From Saccopteryx bilineata (lineage: Eukaryota; Chordata; Mammalia; Chiroptera; Emballonuridae), in NCBI RefSeq assembly GCF_036850765.1, contig NC_089492.1:289204590-289268589 (forward strand): a stretch of DNA of 64,000 bases, read 5' to 3'. Below, in pieces: positions 45,252 through 54,849 of this stretch (positions are counted from its first letter, which is position 1; the number at the start of each line of letters is the position of its first letter). Below the pieces are notes generated by a model. That model was not told where the DNA came from, did no database searches, and was given only the letters and a program-made list of their open reading frames with translations. A program made the translations under genes and the position numbers.

Positions 45252-46985
45252 TGGCAGAGTATTCTTCCCCAGTCAAGCCTTCAAATGAGACTCCACCCCA
45301 ACCAACACCCTGACTGCAGGCTTGTGAGGCCCCAAAGAAGCAGAGATGCCTGAACTCCTGACTCACGGGACCAGAGGATAAATGAGTCCTGTCTAAGCCA
45401 CTGAGTCTGCAGCAACCTGTCACTGTAGTGACCTGTCACCACAGCTGCAGAGAACAGTGCACCCACAGTCCATCAGGTCCCAGGGACTTCTTTTCTCCAC
45501 TGGGACTGGATCAATTATTTCACTATCATTTTTACCAGCACTCTGCATTTAACATAAAATCCTTGAAAGAATTATCTACCCCTCCTGCTACTTCTTTCTA
45601 GTTATTTCCACTCAGTATCAAATTGACAGAATAATTACCCTTTTCATGGTATTCATCCTACTCAAACTCCGCAGCATTGCAGCTGATACCCTCCTCACAA
45701 CCCTCTGCACACAGCATCCCCAACTTGATGTCCCTGTTCTGTCACCTCTCTGACCACTTCTTCTCAGTCTCCACTGGCTTTGTACTCACTCCCTTCTCCC
45801 ATAACAGCTTCGCTCCTGCGTTGACTTCTACTCTAAAATTCTTTTGAACGGACTCATTCATTCTTTTAACCAACAGGCACTATTCTGGGCAGAAGTGTAG
45901 CAATGAGCAAGACAAAGTCTCTACTTTCACCTGTACACTCGACCTGAGGCTATGCGGGCATATCTCTACCTGCTCTTCCACATCTACTCATCACCGCTCT
46001 CCACCCTGCCCTGTGCCACGGAGGCTGACCTCAATGGACTCCATGACCAGGGCTCCCTTCCCTCTGAAAGATCAATGAAGAAGAAAACAACAGGTAATAT
46101 GAATGACTTTGACCCACATTCCCAATGTCATGTTGTATATGAACATACTAACACTGCCCCAATCACATCTACCCAATGTCATTGAATTACCCAATTAGAA
46201 CCAATGTATGTGCAACCATGCTCCCCCAAACTCATCCCTCCCGTATTCTCTATCTCAGTCAATGGCCTTGCCTCACTCCAGTTAAAGCTCTGAGTCATCT
46301 TCAACTCTGCTCATCCCTCAGGGGTCACAGTTCTCAGTAAAAACACTCTCTCTCTCTCTCTCTCTCTCTATCACACACACACATACACATACACACACAC
46401 AAACACACACACCCCTTCTTCCAACCCATTGCTACAGACATTCTTACCAGGAGCTATTTTCCCAAATGCAGTTCTTCCTCTTTGCTCATCCATTCATTCA
46501 ACCAACAAACACTACTAAGTCCATTCTAGGTGACAGGTACTCAAGTCTCTGACCTTAAGACATGCACATCTAACTGAGGGAGGAAGAGGAGTGGGCAAGC
46601 AATCCTGACACAAACTGAAACAGGCTATGAACAGGAAAACCATGGAGGATTGTATGGGCACACACAAGACAGGCACGCACTCCAGACTGAAAACAGGCAG
46701 GTCAAGAGGGCTCCTCAAACTGGTCTCATCTAAGCTGAAGTCCAGAGGACAAGGAGGGTAAGCAAAGCATACGTGAGGATGTGTGCGTGTGTTCTGGAGG
46801 AGCATGCATCTTCTAAGTCAGGGTCTAACCCCAAGAGCGAGTACAGTGCCCCCACATACTCAGAAGCTGAGAGAAAGGAGCCTGACTGGTGAGTGGAGCG
46901 TGGGGGGAAGCTGCAGAGATAAGCATGTAGTCCTTATTAGCGCCTTCAAGGAAAACTGACTGTTACCCAGTCAATCCCACTCTTT
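45252..46985. other. Intronic DNA with old LINE (L2-like) remnants
   Basis: 45640-46330 has the CT-rich, decayed look of L2 ('cacctctctgaccacttcttctcag'). Remnants of another old repeat are at 45840-45925 and 46490-46560. A (TC)n/(CA)n microsatellite is at 46346-46412. Confidence 0.45.
46346..46412. repeat. (TC)n then (CA)n compound microsatellite
   Basis: A TC run of about 12 units followed by an interrupted ACAC run. Confidence 0.93.
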
Positions 46986-46989
46986 CCTT

Positions 46990-47340
46990 ATTTTATTCTT
47001 TTCCTTTTTTGACAGAGACAGAGAGAGGGACAGAAAGGAAGGGAGAGCAATGAGAAGCATCAACTCTTCGTTGCGGCACCTTAGTTGTTCATTGATTGCT
47101 TTCTCATATGTGCCTTGACTGGGGGGCTACAGAAAAGCAAGTGACCCCTTGCTCAAGCCAGCAACCTTGGGCTTCAAGCCAATGACCTTTGGGCTCAAGC
47201 CAGCAACCACGGGGTCATGTATATGATCCCACGCTCAAGCCAGATGAGCCCGCGCTCAAGCCAGCGACCTCAGGGTTTCAAATCTGAGTCCTCCGCGTCC
47301 CAGTTTGATGCTCTATCCACTGTGCAACCACCTGGTCAAG
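46990..47340 (-). mobile_element. Bat SINE with internal tandem units
   Basis: On the minus strand the head (from 47340) reads CTTGACCAGGTGGTTGCACA. Units of the ggcttgag type and a T-rich end on the plus strand follow. Confidence 0.87.
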
Positions 47341-47359
47341 CTTTTAATTCTTTCTTAAA

Positions 47360-47502
47360 TATATTTTTAAAGTTTGACTTATTTATTTTAGAAAGCGAGA
47401 GGAAGGGGGAGAGAGAGATCTCCCAGACCAGAGATCAAACCTGCAACCTCAGAGCATCAGGACAACGCTCTATCTAACCAACCGAGCTATCTGGCCAGAG
47501 CC
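47360..47502 (-). mobile_element. Bat SINE, short, diverged
   Basis: On the minus strand the head is GGCTCTGGCCAGATAGCTCG with B box AGGTTTGATC. The tail is TTTATTTTAGAAAGCGAG on the plus strand. Confidence 0.85.
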
Positions 47503-47579
47503 TAATCAATCCCACTCTTTAAAACAGAAAAAAAAAATATTTTTCTAAAAGCCTCTGCCAGGACAGAGGAAATATAGTC

Positions 47580-47880
47580 CAGACTCCTAGTTTGACTTCC
47601 CAAGCCCCTGCAACCTGCCCCCACCCTGACCCAGGCTATCTGTGCACATGCACCCGGAATTCCAGCCACCCCCGGCCCTCCTGGCACGGTGCCTTTGCTC
47701 GGCGCTGCCTGCATGCATTTCTCCTCCAACACCATGTGTCTGTCAGTGATGCCAACTCAAATCCCACCTCCTTCAAGAAGCCTTCCAAGTCCTTCCCAGA
47801 GCTTGTTACAGCAGGCACCATGACCAGCCTTGAACCAGTGACACCCACATCTGCTCCCCCACAGATGTGCGGCGTCTAGA
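47580..47880 (+). repeat. L2 fragment
   Basis: The segments 'cggtgcctttgctcggcgctgcctgcatgc', 'ccacctccttcaagaagccttccaag' and related text fit the L2 3' region. Confidence 0.65.
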
Positions 47881-48079
47881 GTGACTCAATCTCAGAGACT
47901 AGGAAAAATGTTCAGAAAAATATTCAATTTACCAATATTGCATTTCTAAGAAACCAACCATGGGAAGTCATTAAAAATATATTATTTTTAAATTATACTA
48001 ATACAATCAATCAAAAGCCTGGATTTCCATATGTTTTCACAAAAATGTTTTATTTATCTCTAAGTAAAAACAGCTATGT

Positions 48080-48185
48080 ACTGCCTCCAGTTGGTAAATA
48101 AGCTCAGAAAAGTTGAGTTACTTGTTTAAAGTCACAAGGCACTTACAGGGCAGGATGAAGCCCAAGTCACGTCTTCAAATGCTCT
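48080..48185 (-). repeat. Probable MIR fragment
   Basis: The segments 'gctcagaaaagttgagttac' and 'ttgtttaaagtcacaaggca' follow the reverse MIR core. Confidence 0.55.
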
Positions 48186-48199
48186 TTCTCAAAAACCAC

Positions 48200-48560
48200 A
48201 AACAGCCAGGATACAATCCCAGTATCCCCACGCAGCTCACCACCAGCTCATCCAATCACCTGGAGCTTCTCTTCCTCATTTTTCCCTCAATTAATTCCCA
48301 TTTCTCCTTCACTACTTAACTCAAGGATCTTCCCCAGCCTCTCAGATTAGTAGTCAAATCCCTTTCTGATACACTGCACTTCTCTCCTTCATAGCATTCA
48401 CCTCTTCACAGCACTGTCTGAGCTGTGACTTCACATAGCACATTGATTAATATCAGTTTCCCCATCAACTCCATGAGGACAGGAACAAGTCTGTCCTTCT
48501 CTGCACCTGGCGCTTCACTTCTATTTGTTGCGTAAATGACCTAAGAGTATAACAATAACT
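48200..48560 (+). repeat. L2 fragment
   Basis: The segments 'catagcattcacctcttcac', 'caactccatgaggacaggaac' and 'tgcacctggcgcttcac' are an L2 3' end. Confidence 0.65.
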
Positions 48561-48809
48561 GACATTCACATGGCCTCCCAAGGACTACAAGATCCTGAAA
48601 TATCTTTGACACATCCAATAATAATAACAATTATATAAATTTTAATGTCACAGTTTTATTATAACATATTCCAAGTCTTTGATAACTAAATGTTCATATA
48701 TGGAATCTGTTAATTCTCTACTAATCAGAAAAAGTGTTAACCAGAATACCACATCTTCTCTAAGCATTCAAGATATCAACAAACTTTCACATCAAAAGAA
48801 CATATACCT

Positions 48810-49136
48810 GCCTGACCGGTGTTGGCACAGTGGATAGATTATCAACCTGGGACGCTTGTGGTCGCCAGCTTGCGCGTGAGTTCATCTGGCTTGAGCACAG
48901 GCTCACCAGCTTGAGTGCAAGGTTGCTGGCTTGAGCCCAAGGTTACTCACGGGCTTGAGCAAGGGGTCACTGGCTCGGCTGGAGTCCACCCAACACCCCA
49001 CCCCCGTCAAGGCACATATGAGAAAGCAATCAACAAACAACTAAAGTGCCACAACTACGAGTTGACGCTTCTCAACTCTCTCCCTTCCTTATCTCCCTCT
49101 CCCAGACACTGCAAAAAAAAAAAGAGAAAAGAAAAA
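48810..49136 (+). mobile_element. Bat SINE with internal tandem units
   Basis: The head is GCCTGACCGGTGTTGGCACA, with the B box region partly lost, about six tandem units and an A/G tail that abuts L1 sequence. Confidence 0.87.
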
Positions 49137-49137
49137 A

Positions 49138-49279
49138 AGTGAAAAGACAGCCCAAAGAATGGGAGAAAATATTTGCAAATCATATATCTGATAAGAAATC
49201 AATATCCAGAATGTATAAAGAATGTCTACAACTAACAGCCAAAAAAACAAATGACTCAATTCAAAAATAGGCGGAGGCT
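49138..49279 (+). mobile_element. L1 ORF2 remnant, left piece (outermost layer of nest)
   Basis: The segments 'agacagcccaaagaatggg' and 'gaaatcaatatccagaatgt' are L1 ORF2 C-terminal region. The text stops at 'aaaataggcggagg' and resumes at about 50950 with 'aaacgggcagagg'. Confidence 0.88.
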
Positions 49280-49484
49280 GCCTAACCTGTGGTGGCACAG
49301 TGGATAAAGCCTCCACCTAGAGCAGTGATTTTCAACCTTTTTTGAGCCGCGGCACATTTTTTACATTTACAAAATCCTGGGGCACACCACCTACCAAAAT
49401 GACACAAAATGACACTCTGTTAGAATCTATTTTAAGTTGAAATAAATTAATTTATTTTTTAAAAAGTTAAATAAAAAAGGATAA

Positions 49485-49633
49485 CCCCCTCATATATACA
49501 GTCCCATGTAACATCCCTCATATATACAGTCCCACGTGACATCCCCTCATATACAGTCCCATGTAACCTCATATATAATACAGTCCCATGTAACCCCTCA
49601 TATATACAGTCCCACGTATCCCCTCATATATAG
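49485..49633. repeat. Minisatellite, ~20-26 bp unit
   Basis: CATATATACAGTCCCATGTA-like units repeat about six times with variants and small deletions. One unit continues after the SPIN-like element at 49846, so the SPIN element landed inside the array. Confidence 0.88.
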
Positions 49634-49845
49634 CAGTGGTTCTCAACCTTTCTAATGCCGTGACCCCGCAATACAGTTCCTCATGTTGCGGTGACCCCAA
49701 ACCAAAAAATAATTTTGGTGGCTACTTCATAACTGTAATTTTGCTAGTTATGATTCAGAATGTAAATAACTGATATGCATTATGTATTTTCCGATGGCTT
49801 TAGGCAACCCCGCCGGGGTCGTGACCCACAAGTTGAGAACCGCTG
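49634..49845. mobile_element. SPIN-like non-autonomous hAT element
   Basis: The left end CAGTGGTTCTCAACCTTTCT, interior 'cagttcctcatgttgcggtgacc' and right end GACCCACAAGTTGAGAACCGCTG are characteristic of the SPIN ('Space Invader') hAT family. 8-bp flanks ATATATAG and ATATATAC (7 of 8) border it. At 212 bp it is a deletion derivative. Identification is from memory of the family's termini. Confidence 0.85.
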
Positions 49846-50690
49846 ATATATACAGTCCCGCTAATAGATACTGGAGCTTTCATCAAAGTTGTGGGCTCAA
49901 ATCAATTTGGCAAATACTCTATGTAGAGACTGGACAAAATCAATTTTAGAAAATGTTGGGTACTTGTGTAACATCATAAGTCCTCAGAGCATCTCTACTG
50001 TCAGATTGAGAAGTTTGCTTTCTAGGTAAGGATTCTGATAAATACTAGAGTTCTCCCTGAGGTTGTGGGTTCAAATCCCATGGTCAGCTGGATACAGGGC
50101 CTTGGTTCTGTCTGTTTTGATGGTGTATATAGAGATTTGAGCTCTTTAAGAAGATGACCCTTCAGGAGGCCATATACAATATAGATAACATTGTGATGCA
50201 TTGTATATCACCCTCTGCAGGGGCCTCTTTTAAAAAGAAAAAGGTCAAATAGTCAAATATCTATATACACCATCAGGATAGACATAACCAGCTGAGGCTG
50301 AGGCTTCATCTGGTGGTGGCAACACTTACCTCCAGTCCTGACCAGGATTAGAAATCGGGACCATGGGGAGGAGTAGCAGCTTCAACTACTCGCCTCGGCC
50401 ACACAATGACAAGTGCGGCCACACAATGACAAGTGCGCGGCAGCCCAAGCGGGGACCTTCCTGGGTGTGGATGAGAGGCGGCCTACTATTGGTTCATCGC
50501 TAGTGGTCAGGATGAATCCTAGAAGGTGATTGGTCAGTGAGCGTTCCCTGTGCCTCCACTCTTCCTGTTGCTGATAGCTGGAGGGATTGTGAGGGGAATG
50601 TTTATGTTCGGATGGAGGCGGCTGGCGGCGGGCCAGATAAATAGCCTCCGCGGGCTGTATCCGGCACGCAGGCCGTAGTTTGGGGACCCA
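49846..50690. other. Unclassified cargo inside the 1.45-kb hAT
   Basis: It contains (i) two related segments with tRNA-like B-box text, GTTGTGGGCTCAAATC at about 49890 and GTTGTGGGTTCAAATCCCA at about 50065; (ii) an imperfect palindrome with arms TGATGGTGTATATAGAGATT (about 50119) and its near-complement ending at about 50279; (iii) a 23-bp tandem duplication GGCCACACAATGACAAGTGC at about 50397 and 50419; and (iv) a CpG-rich piece ending in an inverted hAT-like terminus (GTAGTTTGGGGACCCA, to about 50690). I recognise no gene in it. Confidence 0.6.
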
Positions 50691-50950
50691 TGTTTAATTT
50701 CCCCACAGCACACCTGACCATGTCTCATGGCACACTAGTGTGCCGCGGCACACTGGTTGAAAAACACTGACCTACTGCACTGAGGTCGCTGGTCCAAAAC
50801 CCTGGCTTGTCTGGTCAAAGCACAAATGGGAAGCAACCACGAGTTGAGGCTCCTGCCCCCCCCCACCCCTTTCTCCCTGTCTCTCTCCCTCCCTTCTCTC
50901 TAAAATGAATCAATTTTTAAAAACCTTTAAAAAAAAAAAAAAAAGAAAGA

Positions 50951-51770
50951 AACGGGCAGAGGAGAGGACATTTCTCCAGAGCAGATATATAAATGGCCAA
51001 TAATCACATGGAGACGTTCAACAACATTAGCCATTAGGGAAATGCAAATCAAAACCACAATAACATACCAATGCAATCCACAAGAACAGCTATAATCAAA
51101 AAGGCAGATAACAGCAAGGATGTGGAGAAATCAGAACCCTCAAACAGTGCTGGCAGGAATGTAATATGATGCAGCCACTGTGGAAAACAGTTTGGCAGTT
51201 CCTCAATTAAACACAGTTAACATATGACCCAACAATTCCAATGCTAGGTATACACCCAAGAGAACTGAAAACATATGTTCACACAAAACCATGTCCACCA
51301 TGTTCACAGCAGCATTATTCATAATAGCCAGAAAGTGGAAATAACTCAGTGTCCATCAACTGATGAAGAGATAAATAAAACATGTATCTATAGCAATACT
51401 GTTCCACTATAAACAGAACAAAGTTCTGATATAAGCTACAACATGGATGAACCTTGAAAACATTACGCTAAAGGAAAGAAGCCAATCACAAAAGGCCACA
51501 TATTGTAAGATTCTATTTATACAAAATGTCCAGAAGAGGTAAATTCATAAAGACAGAGATTACTGATTGCCTAGAGCTGGGGGGAGGGAGGAAGGGAGAG
51601 TGGCTACTAATAGATAGAGGTTTCTTTTTGGTATGAAGATGTTCTGGAATTAGCTAGTGGGCATAGTTGTACAACTGTGTAAATATATTAAATACTACTG
51701 AATTACATATTTTAAAATAATAAATTTTATGGTATGAGTTGTATCTCAATAAAGTTGTTACTAAAAAAAG
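50951..51770 (+). mobile_element. L1 ORF2 end and 3' UTR, right piece
   Basis: It continues the L1 at 49138: 'gggaaatgcaaatcaaaacc', 'tggaaaacagtttggcagttcc', 'gcagcattattcataatagcc', then a 3' UTR to 'atctcaataaagttgtt' and an A run. Many stops; not functional. Confidence 0.92.
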
Positions 51771-51848
51771 AATCAAATCCCTTTACGTACTAAAAATTAC
51801 TGTACTTTGATGGTTGTGTTTTTTTTAAAACATTACACATTTTCCTCT

Positions 51849-52198
51849 CCCTTCCCCCTTTTTTTAGGTGAGAAGAGGGGAGATGGCAAGGCAGACTCCC
51901 TCAGTGCCCTGACCAGGATCCATCCAGCAACCCTATCTGGGGCCAATGCTGGAGTACTAAGCTATTTTTAGCACCCGAGGCTGGTATGCTCAGACCAACC
52001 GAGAGCTATCCTCAGCTTCCGAAGCCATGCTCAAACCAATCAAGCCACTGGCTACAGGAGGGGAAGAGGGAGAGAAGGGGAAGAGGAAGGGAAGGAGAGG
52101 CAGATGGTCACTTCTTTTGTGTGCCCTGACTGGGGATTGAACCTGGTACATCCATACACAGGATCAATGCTCTACCACTGAGCCAACTGGCCAGGGTC
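51849..52198 (-). mobile_element. Long-form bat SINE, diverged
   Basis: On the minus strand the head is GACCCTGGCCAGTTGGCTCA with A box TGGCTCAGTGGTAGAGC. The long-form body and T-rich end follow. The flanks are CACATTTTCCTCT and CACACTTTCCTCT. Confidence 0.9.
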
Positions 52199-52211
52199 CA
52201 CACTTTCCTCT

Positions 52212-52534
52212 TTTAGTAAGCAGAACATACTGAGTGTTGCTTTTCTCAATATACTGAAGGTCATCACTACAGGACATCAGTCACTAGCAGTTGTGTATTC
52301 AGAAGGTTCAATGGTATACAGGCTATTAGCCCTTACACAGTTCCTCCAAACTACCATTCTTTCAGTCTCCCACCTGGCTACTATAATTCTGTGTATGTGC
52401 ACGCATGTGTGATAAAGACAGACACACAGAGATGGGGAAGGGAAGAAGAAAGAGGTGGGGTGGGGAGATTTTGACACTTCAAAGGCACAACCCTGTCCTT
52501 GGGGTAATGAAAATACTGACATATATTTACAGTT
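52212..52534. other. Intronic DNA, no recognised element
   Basis: Unique-looking; nothing assigned. Confidence 0.4.
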
Positions 52535-52548
52535 AAAACCTCACTGCT

Positions 52549-52902
52549 GGCCCTGGCCAGTTAGTTCGATTCCCGGCCAGGGCACACAAGAGAAGCGCCC
52601 ATCTGCTTCTCCACCCCTCCCCCTCTCCTTCCTCTCTCTCTCTTCCCCTCCCGCAGCCGAGGCTCCATTGGAGCAAAGATGGCCCGGCCGCTGGGGATGG
52701 CTCCTTGGTCTCTGCCCCAGGCGCTAGAGTGGCTCTGGTCGCGGCAGAGCAACGCCCCGGAGGGGCAGAGCATCGCCCCCTGGTGGGCAGAGCGTCGCCC
52801 ATGGTGGGCATACCAGGTGGATCCCGGTCGGGCGCATGCGGGAGTCTGTCTGTCTCTCCCCGTTTCCAGCTTCAGAAAAATACAAAAAAACAAAAACAAA
52901 AA
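52549..52902 (+). mobile_element. Long-form bat SINE lacking the A box (internal deletion)
   Basis: The head GGCCCTGGCCAGTTAG runs straight into TTCGATTCCCGGCCAGGGCA; the ~45 bp normally between (A box and anticodon-like region) are absent. The rest is the young long-form sequence. A perfect 14-bp duplication AAAACCTCACTGCT flanks it (52535-52548, 52903-52916). Confidence 0.93.
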
Positions 52903-52964
52903 AAAACCTCACTGCTACTTTTCTCAATAGATTTTGAACCCATTTGGGGTCTTTTTCTGGTAAC

Positions 52965-53090
52965 TGTAAAACAGTCACAACATAAAGTCCACCATTCTGA
53001 CCCTTCCTGAGCACGTGATTCAGTGACATTAAGTGTGCGCATGTTGTTTTGTACCATCACCACTAACCAGTTTATTTTTAAAAGCATTCT
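52965..53090 (-). repeat. Old L1 3'-end fragment
   Basis: The segments 'aacataaagtccaccattctgacc', 'ttcagtgacattaagtgtgc' and 'tgttttgtaccatcaccac' resemble an older L1 3' UTR in reverse orientation. Confidence 0.55.
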
Positions 53091-53188
53091 GAAAATCATG
53101 ACTTTCTTTCTTATTAAACAAATGACTTCCATGTGTGCTTTTCCCCCAAATGACAAGGGTGAATGGCCTCATCAGCGGAGGAACTACG

Positions 53189-53408
53189 GTCAAGGCGGGC
53201 TGGGGCAGCCGGGAGTGGATGGACTGCGCTCAAGGTGGGCTGGGGCAGCCGGAGCGGGGGGGGGGGGGGGGGGGGGGGGGACTAAGGTCAAGGCGGGCTG
53301 GGGCAGCCGGGAGCAGACAGACAGCGCAGTCAAGGTGGGCTGGGGCAGCCGGGAGGGACGGACTGCGGTCAAGGTGGGCTGGGGCAGCCAGGAACGGGCA
53401 AACCCACA
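53189..53408. repeat. GC-rich minisatellite, ~40-bp unit, with a ~28-bp G run
   Basis: Five copies of CAAGGYGGGCTGGGGCAGCC start at 53191, 53231, 53289, 53331 and 53370 (spacing 40, 58, 42, 39). The longer second spacing is due to a G run at about 53255-53280. A 224-codon frame (53023-53697, +) crosses the array. I take it as incidental: its flanks are L1 remnant and unassigned DNA, and frames in this array stay open on both strands. Confidence 0.9.
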
Positions 53409-54420
53409 ACAACAGGGAGCAGCACCAGAGCCGCTAAAGCCATCCTCGGTTCCTCCAGACAAGGCCACAGAGGCTGCAGTCCAAAAATACCTGGAGAGGA
53501 CAGATAACGGCTGTCAAGGATATGCAGCCCAGTTAGAAAGGTTGCCACTGTCACCAGATTTGCATCAGAAGACACCCATCCAGGCAGCACGGGTCAGACG
53601 CAGAATAATCAGATTCAGCAGAGAAAGACTGATGTCCCTCGCCTCCCAGGATGGCTGGAATAAATCCTCGGGCCTTGAATTTGGTCAAGTAATCTAGGAT
53701 CAATTCCTGGAGGACCCCTAGGATGAAAGACAAGTACTTCAAAGCGCTGAGTACCCCACTCACTGCCTTCGCACCTGTCATACTTTCCGTTTAAGCACAA
53801 CAGCCTCTATCAATAAAATTAAGCAAGGAAGAGACCTCCATCAAAAGTTTTGTGAAAGCAAATAATTCAGCCAGCACCTTTCATAATGGCAGAGACAAAA
53901 AAGAGCAGGCAGAGAATCTTGGCAAGAACACCAGGAACATTAGCTTGCCCCTCGGTAGCTTTAAATATGAACAAAACTTTCAAAAAATAAATTATATTCA
54001 AGGTATCTCCAAATGCCAGGCCTGTAGCAGCCCAGGGTGTACCCCTAAGTGAAGGCCCAAAAGGTCAATTACAGCGGACCCACCAAAACCCCCCTTCCCC
54101 AAGCACTTCTCAACAGGAAGTTATTTATTGAATTACTAGCAATCGATACATTTTAATAAATTTCGTTAATCAACTCCAGAAAAAACAACTAAATGAATAT
54201 AAATAATACAACCTTAAACAGAAAATGTCTTGGGCTAGCAGTCACATTTCCATCTGTAATCCTATGTTATTTAAGTCTTTTTTTCCAAAACTAAGAATGC
54301 TCAGCCATATCAGCATGAAGAGCTTAAATGTGTCATAGGGAATAACTGAGTAGAATGAACATTTTAGTGCTGTGCATCTTTTCAACAACTTTAACAATTT
54401 TTCACATTTCTTAAAGTAAA
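53409..54420. other. Intronic DNA, no recognised element
   Basis: Purine-rich, unique-looking text. No family recognised; a decayed retrotransposed sequence is possible but not shown. Confidence 0.4.
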
Positions 54421-54423
54421 TAT

Positions 54424-54849
54424 TTGCAATGTGTTAGACCTAAAATGTCAGGCCCCCTCTGTATACCAGGAAGGAGACACGTCAGTGACAGTGACTCTAG
54501 TTCAAATTCCTCCTACCCAGCTGGAGCCAACATAGTAATAACTCTTGATCTGGAGCAAGCACAGCAGGAAGAGTCACGCAGGACACCAGCAGAGCAAGCC
54601 ATGAGGCGAAACTCCATACATCCACCTTCATTGTCTCATAATCCTCAGGCAGGAGGGGAAGGGACTTCGGAAGTCCTCACGGGAACAACCCCTACGACAC
54701 AGGACCCCCTCCCATCACCCCCGACCGCCTCATTACAAAGCACACGGGCTGGGGAAGCAAGAGTGGAGGCGCGCCAGACCACGAGCAGGGCAGGAGGATC
54801 TGGTCCGCAGGAGCAGGCTGCAGAAGCCAAGGTCAGAAGAGGCTTCTAG
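54424..54849 (+). other. Unassigned 141-codon open frame
   Basis: An ATG-to-stop frame rich in Ser, Pro, Thr and Gln, antisense to CAMTA1. It contains the ordered-looking stretch SDSDSSSNSSYPAGANIVIT followed by LDLEQAQQEES. I recognise no family. No splice sites or promoter were assigned, and a 61-codon frame is open on the other strand. It may be chance, or a fragment of a retrocopy I cannot name. Confidence 0.2.

Larger units (their letters stand above)
49323..50769. mobile_element. 1.45-kb hAT element inserted in the SINE
   Basis: The left end CAGTGATTTTCAACCTTTTT and right end GGTTGAAAAACACTG are inverted repeats, with a subterminal GCCGCGGCAC motif near each end. The target duplications are ACCTAGAG (49315-49322) and ACCTACTG (50770-50777), 6 of 8. 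It has no transposase frame. The interior contains a ~22-bp minisatellite, a SPIN-like element and unclassified DNA (49846-50690). Confidence 0.88.
49280..50950 (+). mobile_element. Bat SINE inserted in L1 and split by a hAT
   Basis: The left part, GCCTAACCTGTGGTGGCACA to the 'cacctag' segment (49280-49322), and the right part from 50778 ('cactgaggtcgctggtcc', then body, CT stretch and A tail) together form one complete SINE. The L1 text at both outer edges is an imperfect ~15-bp duplication. The intervening 49323-50769 is a hAT. Confidence 0.9.
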
